From an uncultured Lachnospiraceae bacterium (lineage in GTDB: Bacteria > Bacillota_A > Clostridia > Lachnospirales > Lachnospiraceae), in the NCBI GenBank assembly GCA_910585655.1, contig CAJUFW010000084.1, forward strand, positions 7,376 through 14,089: a DNA stretch of 6,714 nucleotides, given 5' to 3'. Below are positions 1 through 6,000 of this stretch, piece by piece; position 1 is the stretch's first letter; each line of letters begins with the position of its first letter. The notes beneath the pieces were generated by a model. The model saw only the letters and a list, made by a program, of their open reading frames with translations. It searched no databases and was not told the DNA's origin. Position numbers and translations under genes: made by a program.

Positions 1-16
1 TGTGCTCTTCCGATCT
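1..16. other. Residual Illumina adapter at contig edge
   Basis: The first 16 bases, TGTGCTCTTCCGATCT, are identical to the 3' end of the standard Illumina multiplexing read-2 adapter. The TGTG before CTCTTCCGATCT distinguishes it from the read-1 adapter, which has CGACG there. It is almost certainly untrimmed library sequence and not genomic, so the contig ends here artificially and the first codons of the leftmost reading frame are not real. Confidence 0.93.
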
Positions 17-669
17 ATGAGGAAGAATACGAAGAGGATGATACCTATTATCAGAGAGGGGATTATGGAATAGAACTTTGGCGGAAGAAAGGACGTCCTA
101 AGTACTTTCTAAAGCAAATCAGAGAGGAATATACGGCAGGAAAAAAGCAGGAGTATTTGTTTTTTTGGAGCGCGCGTCCTTCTAAAAAACAGGTGACAAA
201 GGGCTGCTTGAGCCAATGGTGGAAATCCGATTTCCGGTCGGTCAACCATACCTATTGCTGTATGGAACAATTTATGATGGCAAACAAAGCAGAATTATTT
301 GGTGATGAGGAAACACGAAAGGAGATTCTGCAAGCCGACGACCCAAAGCAGATGAAGGCACTGGGAAGAAAAGTAAAGTCGTTTCAGGAAGTTGTTTGGG
401 AGGAAGTCAAGTATTCTATTGTTTTGAATGGAAACTATTATAAATTTACACAAAGCCCGGAGTTAAGGAAGTTTTTACTTTCCACAGGCGACGCCGTTTT
501 AGTGGAGGCAAGCCCTTATGATGGTATTTGGGGAATTCGGATGGGAGAAGGGGACGAGCAAATCTTGAATCCCTGGAATTGGAAAGGGGAAAATCTATTG
601 GGCTTTGCCTTGATGGAAGTACGGGATGAAATCCGCCGAGTTTGGAAGAATGAAGGGATGCTTTTGTGA
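17..669 (+). CDS. NADAR family protein (YbiA-like, DUF1768), 5'-truncated
   Basis: The frame is open from the left edge and ends at TGA 667-669; the true start lies outside the window. About 216 residues are visible: roughly 46 charged and aromatic residues I cannot assign, then a complete NADAR domain from about base 157. A TTG at 157 could be called as a start, but the frame is open upstream without a break and nothing there looks like a ribosome site, so I treat the gene as truncated. Family signatures, numbered from the codon at 157: YLFFW just before it, the KGCLSQWW segment (16-22), MEQFMMANKAELF with the Glu expected in the active site (E37), LGRKV (69-73), a Trp at 81, LVEASPYDGIWGI with Asp122, and NLLGFALMEVR (147-156). 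NADAR proteins act on ADP-ribose-type or riboflavin-precursor N-glycosidic bonds; some members reverse guanine ADP-ribosylation by DarT toxins. The substrate here cannot be told. The protein is probably cytoplasmic. It overlaps the next gene by 4 bases. Confidence 0.9.
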
Positions 670-2591
670 GGGAACAGAAAGATACGTCTCCAATCAGCTC
701 TTTTTTGACAACTATGCGAAAGGAACAAGGGCTGACCATGGAGTATGCAGAAGGGTTGTGTACGAAGGGAGAATTAAGTAAGATTGAAAAAGGAGAGCAT
801 CTTCCCTCTAAGCTTTTGCTGGAGGCTCTTGTAGAACGGTTGGGAGGTTCGTTGGAACAGCTTGGAGTGATTTACAGTAAAACGGGATATGAGCTGGAAG
901 GGCAAAAGCGGATGATTCAGGAGTTTCTTAGTCATGGAGCCCTGGAGGAAGCGCGACAGCAGAGTCAGAAGCTAGAGCAAAGAGTATTACAGGAGAAAGA
1001 ATCTGTTTCAAAATTCTGGAAACAATTTTTCGCTCATGTAAACCTATGCTTACAGTTGGAGGCAGGAATACCTGCAGAGAGCTTGAAAGAGGGGACGCTA
1101 GAAGCAATATGGCTGACAGCGCCATACTTTCCTCATCAGATTACCAAAATGACACGTTATGATAAAGAGGAGCTTTCTTTATTGTCTTTTTATGGAGAAC
1201 TACTTTGGCAGGAGGGAAAACAGGAGGAAAGCCTGCGGTTATACCAGTATTTATGTGATTATGCCTGGGAAAAGATACCGGAGCAGATAGAGCAGGCAAA
1301 GGTATATTCGGGATTATTGCTGATATTGGCACAGAAAAAGTATGCCGCAGGTCAGGAAACAGATGGGATTTATTATAGTATAGTAAAGCTGCTGCGGGAG
1401 GCGCATAGATCCTATTTTCTGACAGGATGGCTGCGGATGAGAGAACAGAGCGGGCAGCTTAACATTGAGCGGAAATTTCATACGGCGGATGAAGCTTTGG
1501 CTTTCCGGGGAATGGAGGTGCCACCGGGGAGCCGAGAGTTTCAAAAGGCGGAAAAGGACGTTTGGGCTCTGTTTGGGCAGATGGAACAAAGGGGGACTGG
1601 TTCGGAACGTCAAACTTGTGCAGAAGGAATATACCTTTTCTGGCAAGAAGAGGGGCATAAAATCTATGCGGATTATCAGTTTTTTTCTCTTTGCCAGCAG
1701 AAAGGCATTACCGAGGAGATGCTGGTGAAAGCAAGGATAGTGACATCTCACACGTTTTCCCGTCTGGCACAGGGGGAGAGAGTACACCAAAGTACATACC
1801 AGCTTCTGATGGAACAGTTAGGGGCAGAAGGAGAGTATTACCAGCCTATATTAAAGACAAATGATTTTTCTTTGTTTCAGTCCAGAAGGAGATTAATTTT
1901 GGATATGGAACAAAAGGATTTTCAGGCAGCAGAGATAGAACTAGAATTTTTAAAAAGAAAGTTGGATTTAGGGGAAATAGTAAACCGTCAGGCAATCTTA
2001 TATTATCAGGTTGTGTTTGATAAGCGAAGGCAGCGAAGGAAAAAGGCAGAACTGCAGGAGGATTTGGAGGAAGCGTTATATTTGACCTTGCCGAGAGAAT
2101 GTGATATCGAACATTATCCTCTTAGCCATATGGAAGTTCGGATTTTGAATCAGATGGCTCGTTTAGAATGTATGTCAGAAAATATAAGAGAGGCCGTTCA
2201 AATTTGGAGGCACATTGTGATTAGCTATCAAAATAATCCGATGGGAAAGGAAGCGGATATCAGTGGATATTTTTTGATTATGGGCAATTTGATTAATCAT
2301 TTGGGAGATATTGGAGAGCATTGGGAAGCTATTCAATACAGTGAACAGATGATTTATGAGGTATACCATATGGGAAGGATATATAGTCTAATTCAGGTTT
2401 TATATGATAGAGCATGGTGTGTCAAGAGGCTTTATCCAGAGAAGGACACAAGGGAAGCCTGCCTGATGGAGCTAAGACAGGCATTTTCCCTTGCAGTTTT
2501 GATAGATTATCGTTATATGAGAAATTTAATAGAAGATTATGTTAAAAAAGAATATCTGGTTTCTTTTGAGGAGTGGTTAAAAGAAGAGTAA
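666..2591 (+). CDS. XRE-family HTH regulator with TPR-like C-terminal region
   Basis: A 641-residue protein starting at GTG 666 and ending at TAA 2589-2591. The GTG start is chosen because GAAGGGA at 652-658 lies 7 bases upstream and because helix 1 of the HTH (ISSFLTTMRKEQG, residues 10-22) would be lost from the ATG at 714. Residues 9-62 form a Cro/C1-type HTH with recognition segment KGELSKIEKGEHLPS (34-48). Helical TPR-like pairs follow (about 84-130, 165-245, 405-440, 490-625), with repeat-like A/E/L/Y patterns. Residues 335-391 look like a second HTH. The architecture recalls RNPP-type peptide-responsive regulators (PlcR, Rgg, PrgX, NprR), but the protein is about twice their usual length of roughly 300 residues. 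No membrane segment is seen, so it should be a cytoplasmic DNA-binding regulator. The likely target is the ABC transporter operon downstream; that, and peptide sensing, are inferences. It shares 4 bases with the NADAR gene, suggesting translational coupling. Confidence 0.85.
   Translation: MREQKDTSPISSFLTTMRKEQGLTMEYAEGLCTKGELSKIEKGEHLPSKLLLEALVERLGGSLEQLGVIYSKTGYELEGQKRMIQEFLSHGALEEARQQSQKLEQRVLQEKESVSKFWKQFFAHVNLCLQLEAGIPAESLKEGTLEAIWLTAPYFPHQITKMTRYDKEELSLLSFYGELLWQEGKQEESLRLYQYLCDYAWEKIPEQIEQAKVYSGLLLILAQKKYAAGQETDGIYYSIVKLLREAHRSYFLTGWLRMREQSGQLNIERKFHTADEALAFRGMEVPPGSREFQKAEKDVWALFGQMEQRGTGSERQTCAEGIYLFWQEEGHKIYADYQFFSLCQQKGITEEMLVKARIVTSHTFSRLAQGERVHQSTYQLLMEQLGAEGEYYQPILKTNDFSLFQSRRRLILDMEQKDFQAAEIELEFLKRKLDLGEIVNRQAILYYQVVFDKRRQRRKKAELQEDLEEALYLTLPRECDIEHYPLSHMEVRILNQMARLECMSENIREAVQIWRHIVISYQNNPMGKEADISGYFLIMGNLINHLGDIGEHWEAIQYSEQMIYEVYHMGRIYSLIQVLYDRAWCVKRLYPEKDTREACLMELRQAFSLAVLIDYRYMRNLIEDYVKKEYLVSFEEWLKEE
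690..851 (+). other. N-terminal XRE-type HTH domain
   Basis: Residues 9-62 of the regulator follow the HTH_3 pattern: helix 1 ending in RKEQG, L-T at the turn, a second helix MEYAEGLC, a recognition helix around KGELSKIEKG, then the characteristic HLPS and a leucine-rich helix ending in LG (59-60). The recognition-helix motif S-K-I-E-K-G is intact, so DNA binding is expected. Confidence 0.85.
1668..1838 (+). other. Second, divergent HTH-like domain inside the regulator
   Basis: Residues 335-391 repeat the HTH pattern: CQQKGITEEML (343-353) corresponds to RKEQGLTMEYA (18-28), TFSRLAQGE (363-371) to ELSKIEKGE (36-44), and a leucine-rich helix again ends in LG (385-386). The helix after it (RRRLILDMEQKDFQAAEIE, 407-425) also resembles the one after the first HTH (81-100). 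The usual Pro-Ser after the recognition helix is missing (HQS), so it may no longer bind DNA. I inferred this by eye; a profile search or structure model would settle it. Confidence 0.55.
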
Positions 2592-2610
2592 TAGAAGTAA
2601 TAGAGGGAGT

Positions 2611-2673
2611 CTATCCGCGTTCGTCGTTACCTCCTCTGCCGCTTTGCGGTTCAATTTCTGGTTTTTCTGGCAT
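2611..2673 (-). CDS. Possible 20-residue peptide ORF on the minus strand
   Basis: ATG at 2673 reading left to a TAG at 2611-2613 gives a 20-residue, hydrophilic peptide beginning MPEKPEIEP and ending GGNDERG. The frame continues upstream without a stop for 12 more codons, through the hairpin. No ribosome binding site precedes the ATG, and the peptide has no hydrophobic or signal-like segment, so it does not look like a secreted signalling peptide. It may be a remnant of a longer gene or a chance ORF. I do not recognise it. Confidence 0.15.
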   Translation of the reverse strand: MPEKPEIEPQSGRGGNDERG

Positions 2674-2688
2674 ATAGTTTGATTTTGC

Positions 2689-2711
2689 AAGGATGCCAAA
2701 TAGGCATCCTT
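2689..2711 (+). terminator. Hairpin downstream of the regulator gene, possible terminator
   Basis: AAGGATGCC (2689-2697) and GGCATCCTT (2703-2711) form a perfect 9-bp stem with a 5-base AAATA loop. After a small internal loop, ATTTT (2682-2686) can pair with AAAAT (2715-2719), giving an extended A/T-flanked stem. The position, about 98 bases after the regulator stop and upstream of the next promoter, fits a transcription terminator. The run after the stem on the + strand (ATTAAAAT) is not a true U-tract, so termination may be weak or factor-dependent; the symmetric A/T arms would also permit a bidirectional role. Confidence 0.5.
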
Positions 2712-2750
2712 ATTAAAATGATTATACAACAGAGCGTCTATTTATTCCCA

Positions 2751-2762
2751 CTGAAATTTCAG
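2751..2762. promoter_or_regulatory. 12-bp perfect palindrome, candidate operator
   Basis: CTGAAATTTCAG is a perfect 12-base palindrome lying 26 bases upstream of the -35 element of the candidate promoter. A dimeric HTH regulator could bind such a site. Short A/T-rich palindromes occur by chance, so the assignment rests on its position. Confidence 0.25.
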
Positions 2763-2788
2763 AAAACTTTTATTTCCCAAAGTTTCAA

Positions 2789-2817
2789 TGGACATACGAA
2801 AATAGAGTTGATAAAAT
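2789..2817 (+). promoter_or_regulatory. Sigma-A-type promoter for the ABC transporter operon
   Basis: TGGACA (2789-2794) matches the -35 consensus at 5 of 6 positions, TAAAAT (2812-2817) matches the -10 at 5 of 6, and the spacer is exactly 17 bases. Transcription would start near 2824, leaving a leader of about 185 bases before the permease. It is the best promoter-like pair I found by eye in the intergenic region. Confidence 0.55.
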
Positions 2818-2834
2818 AAAATTTAAGAAGGAAA

Positions 2835-2909
2835 ATGGACAAGATAGGAGGGACTTTCATAAGGTTATTTCAGATCCAAATACAGAGTATTGAAGCGAGT
2901 AGTTTATAA
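2835..2909 (+). CDS. Possible 24-residue leader ORF
   Basis: ATG 2835 to TAA 2907-2909 encodes 24 residues starting MDKIGGTFIRLFQ and ending SIEASSL. It would be the first ORF in the leader of the transporter mRNA, about 11 bases after the predicted transcription start. AAGAAGG lies upstream but only about 3 bases from the ATG, which is too close for efficient initiation. It overlaps the start-less remnant frame (2717-2893) in another phase, so at most one is real. It could be a leader or signal peptide, or a chance ORF. Confidence 0.15.
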   Translation: MDKIGGTFIRLFQIQIQSIEASSL

Positions 2910-2950
2910 CCAGTATCAGAGTAATAAGTATTCCGGCTGATTTTTAGTGT

Positions 2951-2979
2951 AAGACAACTGATGTATTTTACATTATTTT
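2951..2979 (+). promoter_or_regulatory. Weak alternative promoter close to the permease
   Basis: AAGACA (2951-2956, 4 of 6 matches) and TATTTT (2974-2979, 4 of 6) are separated by 17 bases. If used, transcription would begin near 2986, just before the ribosome site. The poor match suggests it would need an activator; the repeat cluster at 2961-2981 lies over it. Confidence 0.2.
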
Positions 2980-2981
2980 AC
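2961..2981. promoter_or_regulatory. Inverted and direct repeat cluster, candidate regulator site
   Basis: ATGTA-TTT-TACAT (2961-2973) is a perfect inverted repeat. It overlaps a direct repeat of ATTTTAC at 2965-2971 and 2975-2981, one helical turn (10 bases) apart. The half-sites ATGTA and TACAT fit the ATGNA...TNCAT halves of the PlcR box, but the spacer is 3 bases instead of 4 and the flanking T/A are not kept. It lies about 30 to 50 bases upstream of the permease start, where a regulator could act. Confidence 0.35.
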
Positions 2982-2993
2982 TTAAAGAGAAAA

Positions 2994-2999
2994 AGGAGG
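2994..2999 (+). promoter_or_regulatory. Ribosome binding site of the permease
   Basis: AGGAGG is followed by GAG-rich sequence and two ATGs. The ATG at 3005 (5 bases away) gives only a 5-codon peptide ending in TAA; the ATG at 3010 (10 bases away) opens the permease. The GGAG at 2998-3001 may serve the second start. The overlapping short frame could reduce initiation at 3010. Confidence 0.75.
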
Positions 3000-3009
3000 A
3001 GAGAATGAT

Positions 3010-6000
3010 ATGTTTAAAATAAGTTTTTATCGTAAGGCTTTATTTCGACAACCTGTTTGTATGCTGCTTTTGATTTTTGTATTGGGAGCAGCTTGTTTTG
3101 CTTTTATGTCCCATGCGGCAGAGGCGATTCTGGTGGCACAAAAGACGGATGCATTAGAAGAGTATTACAGTCCGATTGGTTATTTGACAGGGAAGTGGGA
3201 TGTGCGGGCAGGACAGGAGATCATCTCGGAGTGTCCTTATTTGGAATTAGAGGATATCCGTCTGTATAGCAATGGGCGTCTGATGGATATGCAGAACCCG
3301 GACGTAGATGGAATGACTCTGGAATCTGCCTTCTATAAGCATACAAATGAGAGTATATTTGTAGGTCGCCTGGAGGGGAGCAGGTTTGAAAAAAATCCCA
3401 AAGGGAGCGGCGGTTATTATGAATTGGATTTTCGTGTTCAGTCGGTAGAGGCATCCTATAGAGACTATATGTCGGAGGGAAGTCTTGTCCGTGTCCGCAG
3501 CTTGCCAGGGATAGAAACAGAGGCAAGTACCACCAGAGGGTATTATCCTAAAAAGCAGGATGAAGTGTTTTTAGAGGAATATGAAAATCTGGTAGAAGGA
3601 AAAGATTACCTCGTTCGTGGTTATTATTACGAAGATAATTGGATGAATGGCGTATGGTCTGCCTCGTCGGGAAACGCAGGCTCAAGACTGATTTTACTCC
3701 CCCTCCTCCCAACGGGAGGAGTTCTCCCAACGGGAGGAGTTCTTCCAACGGGAGGAGTTCTTCCATCGGAAACTTATTATTTTTATGAGGTATCTGGTGA
3801 GATAGACGATTCCAAACCAGGTATTGCAGAGCTTTTTGATTATGTGGAGTATTTAAATCACAATCAATCTATGATGGGAGTGGAAGGAACAGAAAACATG
3901 AGCCGGATGCCCGAATTTCAGGAGGCTTCTAAAAAATATTATATGGTGGAAGGGCGTATGTTGACAAAAGAAGATGATGCAGAGGGGCGAATGGTCTGTG
4001 TCATTCACGAGAAATTTGCCAAGCTTCGGGGGCTTGGGTTAGGAGATATCCTTTCTATGAAACTGGAAGAGGATCATGGGATGAATGGCTGGGCAGGTTA
4101 TACATTATGGGAAGAATGGGAGGAATGGAAAGAGAAGGTAGGAGGGAATGGGAAAGAGGTTGAATGGGAGATTGTTGGAATCTACAATGATTTGTATTAT
4201 CCCTATATATCTGTATATGGAATAAGGATGTTTGTGCCGAATTCCTGCATTTTTCAGGGGTATGCAAGTGATTTGTTAGAAAGCGGAGGAGAGAATTGCT
4301 ATAGCTTTGTACTGCAAAGCCCGGACGATCAGGAACGTTTTTTAGAGGAGTATGGAAAAAGACTAGAGGAGGCAGGGTATCAGGCGGTATTTGTAGAAAA
4401 TAACGCAGAAAATTTCTCCAAGACAGCGGGAGAATTAAAACGATCTACGTTATTCGGAGCGCTCCTATTTGGAATGGTGCTTGCTGTTCTGTTAGCAGCA
4501 GCGTGCAGTCTGTATTTGTCACAGCGAAAAAAGGAATATGCCATCGCACGGGCATTAGGGCTTCCGGCAGGCAGGGCGGCGCTCGGAATGTCGCTTTCCT
4601 TTGGCTGGGTTTTGTTTCCTGGTGTCATACTGGGAGGCATTCTTGGCTGGCAGAAAATGCTTCGGGATGCCGGAACGGTATTAGCCTCTCTGACTGGAGC
4701 GGCTTCGGCAGGAAGTTCTCCTAAAGAAGTTTTAGAAGAAGAGATGGCGGTTGTATCGCCGATCGTGGGGCAAGCGGCAGGAGAGCCGGAGGTTTCTTTG
4801 CCGATAGGCTGGTTTTTTCTGATAATAGCAGTGATTCTATTATTAGCAGTTCTTCTTTTCGCTTCTTATAGTCTGATTTTAGCCAGAAAACCGATATTGC
4901 CGCTTTTACAGGGAACTGTGGGAGCAAGAAAGGGAAGCAGCAGAGGAGTTGGAGTTGTTCTGGAAAGCAGACAAGACAGTGAAAAGGAAAGTAAAAAGGA
5001 AAAGGAGCAGCAGATCAAAGAACGGGATAGAAGTATTGTGTTTCAGACAACAGACAGTCGTCTTTCCGGTTACAGCAGATTTGTCGCCAGAATTCGCTAT
5101 TTGAAAAGACATCTCCTACGAACAAGAGCAAAATCTCTTTTGTTAGTAGGAATAGGGATTGGAATGGTGTTTTTATTTGGCTGGATGAGAGAAACCATAG
5201 TGTCCTATCAGGAGAAAATAGAAACCCTTTACCAAAATACTGTGATAGAAGGAGAAATCAGAAAAATAGAAAGCTCTGTTAGTTTAAATGGACGGGACAG
5301 CGGCGGCTTTATTCCGCCGGGGATTGTGGCAGAGATACTAGAAACAGGTTTGGTTTCTGAAAGCTATCTGGAGGAATCTGCCTGGGCAAAGGAGCTTTGG
5401 CTGACGGATGAAACAGGAAGGCTGCAGGAGGCGGAAAAGCCCGTCATGGTAGATATCCCGATGGTCGGAATTTATGATTGGGATGCTTTTTTAGAAAAAA
5501 CAGGTTCGCAGTTGGAGATACAGTTTTATCATGGGTATAATGGAAACTATTTTACCAGGGAAAGAGAAAAGGGAGATCTGGGCTCCTGTGAGGTTTTGAT
5601 ACCAGAAGGATATATGCAGCAGCTTGGACTTGGGGCAGGAGACGTTTTAATTTTGTATGATACGCTTCCAAATGAGACTATAAAGAGCTGTGGTTATCGG
5701 ATTGTAGGCTCCTATCAGGGAACAATCGGAGGTGCGAATCCGGAGATAGGCAATACAGGTTCCGCCTTTATTATGCAGGGAACAGCATTACAGGAACTGG
5801 TGGGACAGAATTATTATTATCAAGTGGCACAGTTTGTGTTTGATTCTCAAAAGAACAGGGAATTATTGGAGAAAGAAGCAGAACTAAAGGATATTGTTTC
5901 GGGGGAACATGCTCCAGAAGAGCAGAGGTATTCCTTTCTTCGTTTCTTTATCTGGGATGAAGAACTACATAAGGTAGTAGAGCCATTGGAACGGACGGTT

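Larger units (their letters stand above)
2717..2893 (+). pseudogene. Probable gene remnant without start codon (58 codons)
   Basis: Following a stop at 2714-2716, this frame stays open for 58 codons to TGA 2891-2893. The translation reads like a natural soluble protein tail, with balanced D/E/K/R, several aromatic residues and one Trp: LFIPTEISENFYFP is followed by KFQWTYENRVDKIKFKKE and ends ISDPNTEY. There is no ATG, GTG or TTG in frame and no ribosome site, so it cannot be expressed as it stands. It may be the C-terminal end of a decayed gene whose 5' part was lost at or near the hairpin at 2689-2711. Chance openness in AT-rich DNA is the alternative; I do not recognise the family. Confidence 0.35.
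2592..3009. other. Intergenic region between regulator and transporter
   Basis: 418 bases, AT-rich, without a gene that has both a start and a ribosome site in a convincing arrangement. It holds, in order: a small CCGC-TTT-GCGG hairpin (2639-2649), a strong hairpin (2689-2711), a 12-bp palindrome (2751-2762), a sigma-A-like promoter (2789-2817), a short ORF (2835-2909), an inverted and direct repeat cluster (2961-2981), and the ribosome site of the permease (2994-2999). A start-less open frame (2717-2893) runs across the promoter. Individual elements are described separately. Confidence 0.8.

Noticed and set aside
157..669. TTG at 157 as the true NADAR start
   Set aside because: The frame is open to the contig edge with protein-like sequence and no ribosome site before 157, so the gene most likely begins outside the window.
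1314..1790. 158-codon minus-strand ORF
   Set aside because: It lies wholly inside the regulator gene, on the opposite strand, and its Leu/Phe/Ser/Pro-rich translation is what an antisense shadow gives.
2718..2819. 33-codon ORF starting ATG just after the hairpin
   Set aside because: No ribosome binding site precedes it, it lies partly upstream of the predicted transcription start, and its composition gives no support for a real peptide.
3005..3022. ATG at 3005 as the permease start
   Set aside because: It is out of frame with the permease and stops after five codons; the ATG at 3010 opens the FtsX-type protein with its N-terminal membrane segment.
3221..3526. 101-codon minus-strand ORF within the permease
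   Set aside because: Antisense shadow of a well-supported coding sequence; no ribosome site or recognisable domain.
3706..3759. LPTGG repeats as sortase sorting signals
   Set aside because: The sortase motif is LPxTG, with one residue between P and T; here T follows P directly. The repeats lie mid-protein without a following membrane segment and basic tail.
3706..3771. Tandem repeats as a CRISPR array
   Set aside because: The units are only 18 bases, are directly adjacent with no spacers, and are in frame inside a coding sequence.
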